NCBI RefSeq assembly: GCF_041435195.1
Contig: NZ_CP108106.1
Span: 8,569,001-8,633,000, forward strand
Direction: 5' to 3'
DNA: 64,000 bases
Origin: Streptomyces sp. NBC_00224
GTDB lineage: Bacteria > Actinomycetota > Actinomycetes > Streptomycetales > Streptomycetaceae
Program-made: the position numbers and the translations under genes
Shown here: one piece after another, positions 42,753-52,827 of the stretch
Layout: each line of letters opens with the position of its first letter
Numbering within the stretch: the first letter of the stretch is position 1
The notes under the pieces: generated by a model
The model's input: the letters and a program-made list of their open reading frames with translations, nothing else
Databases searched by the model: none
Told to the model about the DNA's origin: nothing

Positions 42753-43364
42753 CTGGGCACCCCAGAGCAAATACTGACGGTCATTGAAGCCTGCCCAAAT
42801 GAGCTCCCGCTCAGGTCGTGCACCTGCGGTCCGCCACCGCACCCTCGGAGTCCACTGACAGAAGGACGGCGAAGAGCCTCAAGAGCATTGTGAGTTGCCT
42901 GCGCTGGACCTCGGTTCATGGTCGGAATTCCGGTCGAGGGGAAGGCGGGCTTCGAGGTCTCGGAAATCTTGCAGCACTCGTGGCTCCGGCCGGCTTCTTG
43001 GATGAAGTCGTCACGCTGTCTCTTCAGAATCCATGCGAGAGTGGCGCGGGTCACTCGGCTCTTGGTGTGACATTCAGCAGAGAAGTGCGTGTACAGGAAT
43101 GTGGTATACGGACTAGCCTGGAGCCGTTCGGAAAATGTTCAGACCTCTGACGGGGAATTTTGGTGACCAGTAAATCGGAGGCTCCATGGCTCTGGCCAGA
43201 AATTGTGTCACCAAGTCGGTGTGGCTGCCTGTCCGTGCCGTGTACCCGAACTGAACGGACTGCAAGATGAAGTAGAACTGCTTCGTGGTGGCCAATCTTC
43301 ATCATGGTGCGGAACCGTCGATGTGCACGTTGGATCAGTTTTCCCAGAGGGAAGGAATGTAGAT
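42753..43364. other. 612-bp gene-free region upstream of the hemopexin gene
   Basis: No coding frame with support. The last 80 bp contain GGGAAGGA (ribosome binding site of the next gene); promoter elements cannot be fixed by eye. Confidence 0.4.
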
Positions 43365-44411
43365 ATGCTCATTTCACCTGTCGCCCGCCCGGCGTTGGCG
43401 CTGGCGGCTGCGGCCGTGCTTTCCAGTGCCACGGCCGCCCTGGCAGCGGACGATGTTCCGCCAGGGGAGAAGCAGAAGGCGGAAACGATTCAGTCGCGAG
43501 GTGAGGCGCCTTTCGACTCCATCGTAGGCGACCCTGCTGTCGCAACGGATGTCTTCATCTTCCGCGGCGATTCCTACTACAGGTACAACGGAACAAAGGA
43601 TAGGATCACCGCGCTGCCGAAAAAGATATCCGCGGACTGGAAGGGTCTGAACGGCTCCAAATGCACCAGTCGGGTCGACGCGGTTGCCCGCGTGCCGAAT
43701 ATCGCAGGCGACTCGCGGAGCTCGGCCTACTTCTTCTGCGGAAATGAATACGTTCCGTATGATTTTGCGCTCGGTGCGGCCACTGGAAAAACTGGGAAGA
43801 TCGCCGAGAAATGGCCGCAGTTCAAGGGGACTGACTTCGAGGGCGGTATCGATGCCGCTCTCGAGAAGGCGGACGGTCTCTACCTTTTCAAGGGTAAGAA
43901 GTACGCCACCATCCGTGCCAATGAGGGCGGTCTCGGGTCTCCCGAGTTCGGTGATCTGAGTGCATGGGCAGGGCTTGAGGCTCTCTGCCCGAAGGGGGTT
44001 GACGGGGCAGCGAAAGCATCCCTGCGAGACTATAATTATGGCAAGGATGATGTATGGCTTTTCTGTGGAGGTACATATGTACTCTATGACAGTAGCGGAA
44101 AGGGCAGCGTGAGGGTTTCCGGGAAAGTCGAAGAGGCGTGGATGGGGGTCTGGAATATGCAATTCTTCGATTCACGTAAAGGGAACCGTGTCCTCGGGCT
44201 GACGGAGAGGTTCCGGGAGCTTGAGAAGCGCTGGGTCCAGCTCACTCCTGAGCAGAAGGCTCACGTGAAGGAGTCCTTCGACGCGGCCAAGGTATCTGTT
44301 GACGCGGCTAACACGAAGAAGGATTCACCAGAAAATGACGCGCTCGAAGCCGCCGCTCTGAGTAATCTGATGGCCGCCTATGAGGAAATTGCTAAAGCTC
44401 TCATGTCTTGA
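43365..44411 (+). CDS. Secreted hemopexin-repeat protein with shared helical tail
   Basis: 348 residues from ATG 43365 (GGAAGGA about 8 nt upstream). Signal peptide: RPALALAAAAVLSSATAALAA. Four hemopexin-type blades follow: DVFIFRGDSYYRYNG, AYFFCGNEYVPYDF, GLYLFKGKKYATIRA, DVWLFCGGTYVLYDS, with WKGL/WAGL turns, so a four-bladed propeller is likely. The C-terminal 75 residues (TERFRELEKRWVQLTPEQKA, NLMAAYEEIAKALMS) match the tail of the jelly-roll protein at 33385-34488. Propellers of this type bind protein, heme or metal ligands; which applies here is unknown. Confidence 0.8.
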   Translation: MLISPVARPALALAAAAVLSSATAALAADDVPPGEKQKAETIQSRGEAPFDSIVGDPAVATDVFIFRGDSYYRYNGTKDRITALPKKISADWKGLNGSKCTSRVDAVARVPNIAGDSRSSAYFFCGNEYVPYDFALGAATGKTGKIAEKWPQFKGTDFEGGIDAALEKADGLYLFKGKKYATIRANEGGLGSPEFGDLSAWAGLEALCPKGVDGAAKASLRDYNYGKDDVWLFCGGTYVLYDSSGKGSVRVSGKVEEAWMGVWNMQFFDSRKGNRVLGLTERFRELEKRWVQLTPEQKAHVKESFDAAKVSVDAANTKKDSPENDALEAAALSNLMAAYEEIAKALMS

Positions 44412-44718
44412 TCAAAGCCGATGGTAAGGATCTTGCGTTCATTGTCGCCAGCATAGTGGGGTCAGCCTGCAGTACTGTGTAATCGGTTAGATTCCCATTT
44501 TTCCTCTAGGCATCCTCCTGTTAACGGTCAGTTTGTGGAGAACCTGGCCGACTCCGGAAGGTCCCTGAGACCTGGTCATGCCGGGCTCCAGGCACGAAGG
44601 AGTCCAAGCCAGAGGACGGCCCCGGCCTCGCAGTGCCGCCACATCGGCCAACCGTTGTCCACCAACCCTCGCACCGCCATCGACTGGGGCTCTCATGCGC
44701 CGCCGCTGGCCTGACTTC

Positions 44719-45310
44719 ATGGAGGTCTCGCTCTCAGTCGAACGGGGCAGCGTCCGCCTCGGGCTGCCCCAGGTCCTGGTCGCGTGGGTCACCATGCTCA
44801 TCACTCGCGAGGGTGACCGCTGCTGCAGGCTCCCGCCGCGCCAGTCTGCCCAGGCCGGCCCGGTGCACCTTGCGCAGGCTCGAACCCTGCCCAGATCGCT
44901 GTCGGCTTGGGCATGCTGGCGGGTACCGCCCAGCCCTACTCCGCAGTGGTGGAGCAGCCTGCTCGCCGACCGCACACCCGGCCTTCTCAACGTGCCGTGG
45001 GAGACGGATCCCGACGACGTCCTGCTCGTGGCGCTCTGGCGGATTGCGACCGGCTTGGCGACAGCCAGGCCGACTACAAACCACAAACACCCTCGGTCCG
45101 GGGTGAACGTGTAGGTGGTGTCCGACCCGGGCGGTCGGCTGCTTGTGGGGCGCGCCCGCATTGCCCCGACGCGCACGCGACCGGAGAGCGGCCCGCACTC
45201 ACCAGGTCATGCGGATCTGCGAGCGCCAGGGCGTCCCAGTGCTCGCCGACCGCGCCTCCATGGGAGCTGGCCAGTGGGTCACGACACCCCTCACGGGATG
45301 GCGGTGCGGT
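44719..45310 (+). pseudogene. Decayed IS5-type transposase (second subfamily)
   Basis: Clear similarity to the transposase at 37840-38589: [53 protein letters not shown], then after a stop and frameshift [16 protein letters not shown] and GQWVTTPL. The Glu box is gone. Nonfunctional relic; nothing else is visible up to the chaplin-like gene. Confidence 0.7.
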
Positions 45311-45596
45311 CTTGCTGCGTGTGCAGGCCGAGATGGTGTCACGCCGGTCGTAGCCTGGATGGCCGCCGACGCGTTTGCTCAACTTCTTGGCGACTCATCG
45401 GTCTCGAGGGACAGTCACGGACCCGGCGATACCGCGACGCCGATGCCGGCGGCGGAGTGTGCACAGTTGCCATGGAGCTCTGCCCCGGCGGGGGCCGCCG
45501 CCTCATCCACGTTCGGGTCAGTGAGAGGTCACGTGGGCGGTCACACTGAGGTATGAATGCGAACAAGTGCGACTTTCTAGCTGATGGGAGCCTTCC

Positions 45597-45830
45597 ATGC
45601 GTGTACGCCTCATGGCCGCCGCTTGCCTTGCCGCCGCGACCGTCCTGACCACCGCAAGCACCGCCACCGCAGACGAAGAACCGCTAGGGACCGCAAGCGA
45701 CGCTCCTAGCGTACTTTCGGGGTCAACGTCTGAAGAACCCGTGGACCTGGACCTCAACGTGTGCGGCAACTCCATCAACGTCATCGGCGTTCTCAACCCG
45801 GCGCTCGGAAACAAGTGCGAAGACGATTGA
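45597..45830 (+). CDS. Chaplin-like small secreted protein
   Basis: 77 residues from ATG 45597 with GGGAG upstream. Signal peptide LMAAACLAAATVLTTASTATA. After an acidic Ser/Thr linker, the C-terminus VCGNSINVIGVLNPALGNKC matches the second half of the chaplin domain, with its two conserved Cys. The first half of a typical chaplin motif is replaced by an acidic stretch (EEPVDLDLN). Chaplins form amyloid-like surface layers on aerial hyphae. The shortened, acidic domain means the assembly role is uncertain. Confidence 0.75.
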   Translation: MRVRLMAAACLAAATVLTTASTATADEEPLGTASDAPSVLSGSTSEEPVDLDLNVCGNSINVIGVLNPALGNKCEDD

Positions 45831-45988
45831 TGATCACTGCTCAGTGCTGGCTGCGAGGCGGGTGAAGGGTCCTCCCCTCCAGGGTGCACCGTAGGCAGCC
45901 AACGCCTCCTGGCGCTGATGGACGACCTTGGCCGGGCGGCCGCTCTGGGCGACCGCGCGGCGATCACTGCATACGCCAGCCCTCGCTT

Positions 45989-46942
45989 CACTGAGGTTTT
46001 CTCAGGGATCACTGCCAGGCGTTGTTGAGGACGAGGGCGGCCTGGGTGACGGCGCCGATCCGGTTCGGGCTGAGGGTGACGTGCTGGAGTGTGCGCCAGC
46101 GCTGTTTGAGTACGGCCATGGCGCGCTCACCGGTGAAGCGCAGGCCGCGGAGGAGTTTGTTGTAGGTCTCGTTGCCGAGGCCGATGTCTCCGGGCAGGTC
46201 GGGGTGCTTGCGGAAGGGAACATGGATGCCGCCGCCCGCGCCGATGTATCCGATGTCGGCCAGTGTGGGCAGGCCGTCGCGGGCTGCCTGGTAGAGGTCG
46301 GGCAGCGCGTGGATGCGTGCCGCAGCCAGGTCATGGGTGCTGCCCGGCTCGACGTCGGAAACCCACAGAGGTGTGCCGTCGGGCGCGGCCAGGAACTGCA
46401 CGTTGCCGGCGAAGCGCTTGATCCGGATTGCGTACCAGAGGTCGGTACCGCGTTCGGTTTCCCCGGCTACCCGGTCACACCGGATGAGGGTGCCGTCCAG
46501 GACTACGAACGGCAGGCCCTTGCGCCGGCCCTGTTCCAGGACCCCGGCGAGGCCGGGTGCTTCGGCCGCGAGGACATCGATGCCTTCATGAAGATACCGG
46601 TAACCGGTGGCCTGGGAGATTCCCGCGTCCCGGGCCAGGCAGTGGACACACCTGTGGTCACGAAACCACCGCAGCACGAGCACGGCTTGAAGGAACGAGC
46701 CCAGTGCCCGTGTTCCGCGACGGGTGCCGATCACACGCCGGTGTCCGGCGAGCAGACGGGCAAGGTACTCGACCACGGGACGCGGGACGTCGGGCATGGC
46801 ACGATGAGAGACCACGTGAAGCCTCCTGGGACCGGCAGGAACTGTCGCAAGTCCCGTCCTACCAGGGGCTTCACGTGCTGTTCAGAGTCCACGCAGGCCA
46901 AACACCTCGACCACCGCACTCGCTTGCTGAGAAAACCTCAGT
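45989..46942 (-). mobile_element. IS5-type element (third subfamily), about 954 bp
   Basis: Terminal inverted repeats CACTGAGGTTTTCTCAG / CTGAGAAAACCTCAGTG (17 bp, perfect). It encodes one intact transposase. No clean target duplication can be seen, and its right end is joined directly to the next IS. A decayed relative is at 28060-29676. Confidence 0.85.
46009..46815 (-). CDS. IS5-family DDE transposase (third subfamily)
   Basis: 268 residues from GTG 46815. HTH: GISQATGYRYLHEGID. DDE domain: Asp in VVLDGTLIRCDR, Asp in LADIGYIGAG, Glu in TGERAMAVLKQRWRTL. A hairpin of GTGAAGCC-type arms precedes the start, as in the other IS5-type elements here. Complete and plausibly active. Confidence 0.88.
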   Translation of the reverse strand: MVSHRAMPDVPRPVVEYLARLLAGHRRVIGTRRGTRALGSFLQAVLVLRWFRDHRCVHCLARDAGISQATGYRYLHEGIDVLAAEAPGLAGVLEQGRRKGLPFVVLDGTLIRCDRVAGETERGTDLWYAIRIKRFAGNVQFLAAPDGTPLWVSDVEPGSTHDLAAARIHALPDLYQAARDGLPTLADIGYIGAGGGIHVPFRKHPDLPGDIGLGNETYNKLLRGLRFTGERAMAVLKQRWRTLQHVTLSPNRIGAVTQAALVLNNAWQ

Positions 46943-47837
46943 GAGCCTCTTTCATCCTGAATAGCTGCAGGTGAGGAGGGTGTGGACGGCGGCGACGATG
47001 CGTCCGATGCGGTTGGTGGAACATCTGGCCCGGCGGAGGATGCGCCAGGACTTCAGGCGGGCGAAGGCGCGTTCGCCCGGGGCGCGGAGTAGGGCATGTA
47101 CGCGGTTGAACCGCTGGTAGGTCGGCGGCTGGATGCGGTGGTGCTTGTAGGGGGTGCGGACGGTTGAGCCGGCGCCTTGGTAGGCCCGGTCGGCCAGAAT
47201 GAGGATCTGCCTGGTCAGGCAGGCCTGCAGGATTCCGTGAGCACGAGCTGCCGTCAGGTCGTGGGTCCGTCCGGGCAGCGTGCGGGAGAACCACAGCGGG
47301 GTGCCGTCGGGGCGGGCGATGACCTGGACGTTCATGCCGTGCTTCTTGTGCTTCATCGAGTAGTAGGGCTCGTCCGCCTTGATGCGGTCGGTGGGGATCA
47401 GGGTGCCGTCAACAATGACGAAGTCACCGTCACCCAAGCCCACGAGGGCTTCGCGGAGGCCGGGTGCCCAGGCGGCCAGGACCTCGAGGGTTTCGTCGAC
47501 GTACCTCCATGCCGTGGCTTCGGACACACCGAAACCTGCCCCGAGCTGGGCGAACGTCTCGTTCTTCTGCAGATACGCGAGCGCGAGGAGGGCCTGCTTG
47601 AAACAACCCAGCCTGCGCCAGGGAGAGTTGATCTCCGATCTGCGGGCGTGCAGCAGCCACGAGACATGCTCGACGAGCTCGTGCGGGACGTCGAGCATGG
47701 CAGGATGCGGAACCAACGAAGCCTCCGTTGTCGGCGTGATGCGTGAGAACACCACACCAACGACGGAGGCTTCGCCATGTCACCACAAACCTCTGACCAG
47801 CACACTCACCCTTCAAGGGCCAGGATGAAAGAGGTTC
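46943..47837 (-). mobile_element. IS5-type element, copy 4, diverged relative of the 896-bp IS
   Basis: 895 bp with ends GAGCCTCTTTCATCCTG / GATGAAAGAGGTTC. Nucleotide similarity to copies 1-3 is high but with many scattered changes, so it is a separate lineage. Flanks are AGT on the left and ACT on the right, not a direct duplication. It abuts the preceding IS. Confidence 0.85.
46952..47755 (-). CDS. IS5-family DDE transposase (copy 4)
   Basis: 267 residues, most identical to copies 1-3, with differences such as IKADEPYYSMKHKK, HGILQACL and STVRTPYKHHR. VDGTLIPTDR, LADRAYQGAG and GERAFARLK are all kept. The start-site hairpin is GAAGCCTCCGT/ACGGAGGCTTC, differing from copy 1 by a paired change. 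Confidence 0.9.
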   Translation of the reverse strand: MVFSRITPTTEASLVPHPAMLDVPHELVEHVSWLLHARRSEINSPWRRLGCFKQALLALAYLQKNETFAQLGAGFGVSEATAWRYVDETLEVLAAWAPGLREALVGLGDGDFVIVDGTLIPTDRIKADEPYYSMKHKKHGMNVQVIARPDGTPLWFSRTLPGRTHDLTAARAHGILQACLTRQILILADRAYQGAGSTVRTPYKHHRIQPPTYQRFNRVHALLRAPGERAFARLKSWRILRRARCSTNRIGRIVAAVHTLLTCSYSG

Positions 47838-48676
47838 ACTCACGACCAGTTGCATCTCCACGATATGGAGCATTCCGTGGCCTGCCAAGGAGCCCGCGTG
47901 AAGGGAGAGGTAGTGAGGAAAGGGTCGAAATACGCGATTGCCTGCTGCGGGCGACCGAGGTGAAGCGCGGCGATTCCGGGGTAGCCAGTGGCCCGCGCTT
48001 GACAGGTGTTCCTGGTAGTGAACAGAGCTTGACATGCTGGCCGTTGGCGCCAGCGGCGAATGCCACACTGGCCTCTTCCAGGGACCAGGCACATGTGGCG
48101 CGGTGACCGGTGAGGGCGCGGGGACCGGCCCGCCAGAGGCTGCAATGGGACCTCAATGTGGTGGCTGGGGTGCTGGAGTACCAACACGGCCGCGTCGATG
48201 AAGTAGGGCATGACCTCCGGCTTTCAGCCAGGGAGGTGAGGGTGTGCCATACCCGCCAGGTAGGCAGTCGAGGCCCGTGGGGTTGCTCCCAACCCAAGCT
48301 GCTCGCGCGGTAATGAGGTCATCATGTTGGGCGCTGGCAGTCTCCCCGAAGCTGACGCCGAGCTCGCCGCGGAGACTCACGACCCGAGGCGCGAACATGA
48401 GCGGTGGTACGTTCACCTCAGCGCCATAACTCGCCCTAGGCAGAAACGTCGTGAGCAGGGACGGATCACTGGGGCGGCGGGGTAGAGGACAGCCAGCTCG
48501 CCGTCCGCGTCATGCTCCCTAGCCCTCTACCCAGGCCCCAGTCCACTCCAGGTGTTCGCGACGGGGCGATGGGTCTGCCAGACACGCGCCCGTGGGGACG
48601 TGCCGCTGCCTCCCGTCTGTCACTGCGCAGTCGGGGCATGGACGAAGGAGCTGATCAGGGCGAATTGGATGCGACA
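47838..48676. other. Gene-free stretch, perhaps a decayed TPR regulator
   Basis: About 840 bp without an intact gene. On the minus strand, pieces such as ALTGHRATCAWSLEEA and IAALHLGRPQQAIAYF in different frames between 47850 and 48200 look like TPR helices of an XRE-type regulator. The pieces are too broken to name. Confidence 0.3.
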
Positions 48677-49882
48677 CTAAGTGAGGGTTTGACCGGGGGG
48701 ATCGAGGCTTGCGAAGGCCATGTAGACGCACTCGGTCGCTGCCTGCTCGTTCGGGAACGCCCCTGAGAGCGGACGGCCATGTGGATCCGTGACTTCACCG
48801 ACTCGATGGCGTTCATGGTGCATCAACCTGTTATTCGGGTGTCGAGTTGAAGAAGGAGCACGTACTCGGCTCGGGCGTTCCCCCCCCACAACCTCACGAT
48901 CGCCGGATGCTTCTTGCCCCAGGTGTTGCAGACTCCAGAGACCGCCCCTTCGGGGCATCATGGGGTGGCACGGTGTAGACGCGCTTGAGCGCCCTCGAGA
49001 TCTTGGCCCAGTCCTGCGGGTCGCATGACGGAACGATGTCCGCATCAGGTGGGGTACCACGTTGGGGTCATGGCCTGGGGCCATACCGACCCGATCGCGT
49101 CCGAAAGGCCCTTCAGGGCATCGCAAAGGAGGATGCGGACATTGTCAACGCCCCCGTTCTTGACCTCGATGGGGACCTGGGGCAGTGCTTGGTGCCCGCA
49201 TCGCCGTTGCCGGCCCACAGCCCGAGCATGGTGCGGGTGCCGTCGGCCGTGACCGCCAACAGGACGTGGATTGGCCAATCCGTCGGACTTGCCCACTCCT
49301 CAGCTTCGCATGCACACAGTCGATGAACATGATGGCGAGGACCGGAGGGAGCGGGCTCTGCTACTCGTTCATGCCGTCGATCACCCTCACCGGTGACCGT
49401 GGAGATGGTCGTCTCGGAGACCTCGGTGCCGCAGACCTCCCGCAGGTGGGCGGAGGTCTCCCCGTGAGTGAGACCGTGGGCGCACAGCAACAGCCCCCTC
49501 TCGTCCGCAGCGGTCAGACGGCGCCGCCGCTCTCTGGCGACCTGCGGTTCGCAGCTGCCCTCACCTTGCCGAGGCACGTCGAGTACAACCGGCCCGAGCT
49601 CGGGCACCACGGTCTGCGAGCGGGTCTTGTTGTGGGCGTTGCTGCCGGCGGTCGCACGGGCCCTTCTCATCGCGGACATGGTCGGTGATCTCGCCTTCGA
49701 GGGACTCAATAATTCTGTGCGTCAGTTGCTGCCCCCACCCGCCCTGCCCGGCCAGTTTCGATCCCGTCGGCCTTCGCCTGGTCCACGAGCCAGCCGATCA
49801 ACTGATCGTCCAGCGCACCAGCCTCCAACCCAGCGGATTGCACGGCCCCGACGGCCTCAGCCGAGACGATCACGTCTGTCAT
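48677..49882 (-). pseudogene. Decayed IS256-family transposase
   Basis: A nearly full-length but broken IS256 (Mutator-like) transposase. In order from ATG 49882: VDQAKADGIETG, VVPELGPVVLDVPRQGEGS, ERRRRLTAADERGLLLCAHG, REVCGTEVSETTIS, VTADGTRTMLGLWAGNG, SDAIGSVWPQAM, LMRTSFRHATR, FPNEQAATECVYMAFASLDPP. The pieces lie in several frames with stops between them. The DDE core is damaged. No inverted-repeat ends were recognised. Confidence 0.8.
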
Positions 49883-49943
49883 CAGCTGCTACTACCTGTT
49901 CGAAGGTCAACCATGAACGGGACGAGCCCGCACCTCGCTGTGG

Positions 49944-50060
49944 CGGCATGGCCGCAGCCACACCATCCCCGAGCGGGCTGACCAGCTCCACAACCGGCTC
50001 CGACGCGGCCGCCACGGCGGGCGGTCACTGGCCTTCGGCAGCCGGCTCGACAAGCGGCGC
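49944..50060 (+). pseudogene. IS5-like transposase C-terminal fragment
   Basis: Plus-strand codons read RSHTIPERADQLHNRLRRGR and GGRSLAFGSRLDKRRN, a common C-terminal segment of IS5 transposases just before the Glu motif. It ends abruptly at the neighbouring remnant. Confidence 0.5.
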
Positions 50061-50071
50061 AACTGCCCGCC

Positions 50072-50317
50072 TCAGTCGGCCGCGATGTCGATAACATCCA
50101 TGGGCCAGAGCGGGGTAGAACCCATGGCCGCAGCGGTGTTCGCCCGCCATCGACAGCTCGGCCACCGACTTGACCCGGGCCGGCCCGGCACAGAACCGCA
50201 TTCGCCCAGCTTGAACGATACGTCCGAACGTGCGGTCAGACAGGGGTAGAACTCGTCCCGGAAACACGACAGTTCCACCCGAGCCTCTCGCCGGGCACCG
50301 ATATGCAGCAGACTCAC
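50072..50317 (-). pseudogene. IS701-like transposase N-terminal fragment
   Basis: Pieces VELSCFRDEFYPCLTARSD and, after a frameshift, KSVAELSMAGEHRCGHGFYPAL match the start of IS701/NF041680-type transposases (compare RRADALFELTDALL and LDGLHRRGHGSTYAAL in the intact gene at 56733-58112). Only the first 80 residues remain. Confidence 0.6.
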
Positions 50318-50821
50318 TCTCGCCGCCTGGTAGCCCCTACTGGTGACCGTCCCTGTCCTGACGGTCTGGCCGCCGCTGTGGGGCAGCCTCCCGGGACATC
50401 GGTGAGGTGGTGTGGCAATAGGCCCCGGGCCCCGCCGTTTTATCCCCGTTGTCGTGGTGACTGTCGCACTGGCTGTGCGGTCGCGCCGGTGTACAAGTCC
50501 GGAGCGCCACCGCCTGAGCTGGGGCCGCCGGTTCCCCGGACGAAACGCTCGGTCGCGGCCCAGGCTCTGGGGCAGAGCAATTCACCGGGCGACCCCCACG
50601 TATCGACAGCCATTAGCCGCACCAGCACCAAAGGTCTTGCGCTGACAGTACTTTAGTCAATAGACGTCCCCGTTCGAGGTGCGAGAGAATCGAATCCGCG
50701 CAATTTGCACTGACGTGACGTCAGGAAGATGCTGCGGACGACGTGTTGGACGCCATCGGCTTCCGGAGCCCGGGATATCCGTGCCTCATGGGCAGGGGAA
50801 TAGAGAGACAAATAATATCCG
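50318..50821. other. Gene-free stretch
   Basis: About 500 bp between IS debris and the SPFH gene with no supportable frame. The last 170 bp are AT-richer and likely include the SPFH promoter (TTGCACTGACGTGACGTCAG contains a TGACGTGACGTCA near-palindrome at about 50706-50722). Confidence 0.35.
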
Positions 50822-51871
50822 ATGAAGCCGCAGAAGAATGTGCCCGCCCGCCCCATCATCGGCCGCTCACTGCACGATCGGCCGGCTCTGGAAGCGTCAC
50901 ACCCCGTCCCTGCCGTGCCCGGGAGCACAGCGATCAGAGCTGTGCCGCGCCTGTTGGACCAGGCCGTGGCGGAACACAGCGGCCGCGCCACCGCAGCAGC
51001 ATGGGGCGCGTGTGCCGGTGCGGTTGCCGTCGCGGGCATAGGGTGGCTGATGTGGCTCAGCGGACACGTGCCCTCCGACTTCGCCCGTGCTCTGGGGCTT
51101 CCCCAGCGATCTCACGTTGACGACATGACGGGGTATTGGGTCTCGATGGTCGCGTGCGCACTGTTCGGCCTCTACGGTATGGCAGGCCTGCAACGGGGCC
51201 GGACAGGACATGCCTTGGTCCTGAGCAGGCTCGGACGCTACCGGGGAACCGTGCGCAGAAGCGGGTTGCTGTGGATCAGCCCGCTGCTGAGGCGCCGCGC
51301 TGTGGATGTGCGGCTGCGGCATTGGCGCAGCGAGCCGCTCGCGGTGGCGGACGTGGAAGGATCGCTGCTGCGTGTGGTCGTGATAGTGGTGTGGCGGGTC
51401 AAGGACACCGCCCGGGCCGTCTTCGCCGTGGACGACCATGGGACCTATCTGCGTGAGCAGATCGAGGCGGTGACCGCGCGAGTCGTCTCCCGTTTCCCCG
51501 CCGACTCCTTCCACGAGACGGGTCGGGGAACGGCGAGCCTTCGCCAGGCCGACGCCGTCGGCGACATGCTCAGCCAACTACTGGCCAAGGAATGCAGGGC
51601 GATCGGCCTTGAGGTCTTCTCGGTCCAACCCATACGGATCGAGTACGCGCCCGACGTCGCCGAGGCGATGAGGCGCAGGCAGATCGCGGCCATCGACGCA
51701 CGGCACCGCGACACGGTGCTCGCCTCCGTTCTGGACGCGGTCGACGAGACCGTCACCCGGCTGACGGAACGCGGCCTGGTGGGGCTGGACGACTACGAAC
51801 GAAAAGCTCTCGTCAAGGACCTGACCGTGGCCTTCTATACAGGGCACAGCGGCCCGACACCGGGCACATAG
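50822..51871 (+). CDS. SPFH/band 7-domain membrane protein
   Basis: 349 residues from ATG 50822 (weak ribosome site). Two transmembrane segments (ACAGAVAVAGIGWLMWLSG and YWVSMVACALFGLYGMAGL) precede an SPFH domain: TVRRSGLLWISPLLRRRAVD, VVVIVVWRVKDTARAVFAVD, YLREQIEAVTARVVSRFPAD, ECRAIGLEVFSVQPIRI, AMRRRQIAAIDARHRD. Proteins of this kind organise membrane microdomains or protease complexes. It is followed 42 bp later by a cell-wall hydrolase, which suggests an envelope role. Confidence 0.85.
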   Translation: MKPQKNVPARPIIGRSLHDRPALEASHPVPAVPGSTAIRAVPRLLDQAVAEHSGRATAAAWGACAGAVAVAGIGWLMWLSGHVPSDFARALGLPQRSHVDDMTGYWVSMVACALFGLYGMAGLQRGRTGHALVLSRLGRYRGTVRRSGLLWISPLLRRRAVDVRLRHWRSEPLAVADVEGSLLRVVVIVVWRVKDTARAVFAVDDHGTYLREQIEAVTARVVSRFPADSFHETGRGTASLRQADAVGDMLSQLLAKECRAIGLEVFSVQPIRIEYAPDVAEAMRRRQIAAIDARHRDTVLASVLDAVDETVTRLTERGLVGLDDYERKALVKDLTVAFYTGHSGPTPGT

Positions 51872-51913
51872 AAGACCTTCACGATGACCGTCTCACAACA
51901 GGGAGCAACTCTT

Positions 51914-52804
51914 ATGAAGAGCGCTGGTTTCCAGAGCCCGGGGTTCGCTGAAGTGGTTCCGGACGACTGCGGATGCGCCGAGTGCACGAGCACCCCCGTC
52001 CATCCTGGCGCGGCTCGTTCCGGGCTGAGCGTGCGGGGGGCTCTGGCAGCAGCGGTGGGGGCGGCGGTGTTGGTGGGCGTGGGCTCGGGTGCCGCGTCCG
52101 CGGAGCCAATACCCAAGCACGCGGGCTGGGACGGCTCCAAGTACTGGTACCAGGACGCGACCGGTTGGTGGCGCTGGACCTCCCACTACGACAAATACCG
52201 TGCTCACACGGGCCAGAGCCCCGACGCGCGCGCGGCAACCCCGTCGCCGCCGGCCGCGCGCCCCGGCAGTGAGCCTGTCTTCCGTGGTAAGCGAGGCTGG
52301 GATGCCATCGACGGCGTCTACTGGTATCAGCGCGACGGCCAGTGGTGGTGGACCAGTCACAAGGACAAGTACGAGCGTCAAACGCGGGGGACCGACTCGA
52401 GAGGGGCCGGTGCTTCACGCGCTGCCGGAACCCCGCTGCGCTACGGCACCGAGGCTGCCATCTCTTTTGCCATGTCCCAGCTTGGCGACCCGTACGTCTG
52501 GGGTGGCAACGGGCCGGACGGCTGGGACTGCTCAGGCCTGGTCCAGGCCGCATACCGGCGTGCCGGCGTCTCCTTGCCCAGGGTCGCGAACGACCAGTAC
52601 CGGGCCACCACCTCGATCTCCCGCGGCGAGTTGCGCCGAGGCGACCTGGTGTTCTGGTCCAGCGACGGTTCAGCCCAGAGCATCCATCACGTCGCCATCT
52701 ACCTCGGCAACGATCAGTACCTGGAAGCCCCCCGACCCGGCAAGAAGGTCCGGGTCTCCTCCTTCAGCTCGTACAACCCCAACCTGTACGGCCGTGTCCG
52801 CTGA
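51914..52804 (+). CDS. Secreted NlpC/P60 peptidoglycan hydrolase
   Basis: 296 residues from ATG 51914 (GGGAG 8 nt upstream; ATG 51884 is the weaker upstream choice). A Cys-containing leader (DDCGCAECTS) precedes a hydrophobic signal (RGALAAAVGAAVLVGVGSGAASA). Two similar aromatic repeats follow (SKYWYQDATGWWRWTSHYDKY and VYWYQRDGQWWWTSHKDKY, in parts), possibly wall-binding. NlpC/P60: Cys206 in GWDCSGLVQAAY, His258/259 in SIHHVAIYLG, and the third polar site near YLEAPRPGK. It cleaves peptide stems of peptidoglycan. It is probably co-transcribed with the SPFH gene. Confidence 0.88.
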   Translation: MKSAGFQSPGFAEVVPDDCGCAECTSTPVHPGAARSGLSVRGALAAAVGAAVLVGVGSGAASAEPIPKHAGWDGSKYWYQDATGWWRWTSHYDKYRAHTGQSPDARAATPSPPAARPGSEPVFRGKRGWDAIDGVYWYQRDGQWWWTSHKDKYERQTRGTDSRGAGASRAAGTPLRYGTEAAISFAMSQLGDPYVWGGNGPDGWDCSGLVQAAYRRAGVSLPRVANDQYRATTSISRGELRRGDLVFWSSDGSAQSIHHVAIYLGNDQYLEAPRPGKKVRVSSFSSYNPNLYGRVR

Positions 52805-52827
52805 CTGATGGAGAGCGATTGGAGGAG

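Noticed and set aside
46557..46964. Plus-strand frames opposite the third-subfamily transposase
   Set aside because: Shadow frames; the minus strand carries an intact transposase with DDE boxes.
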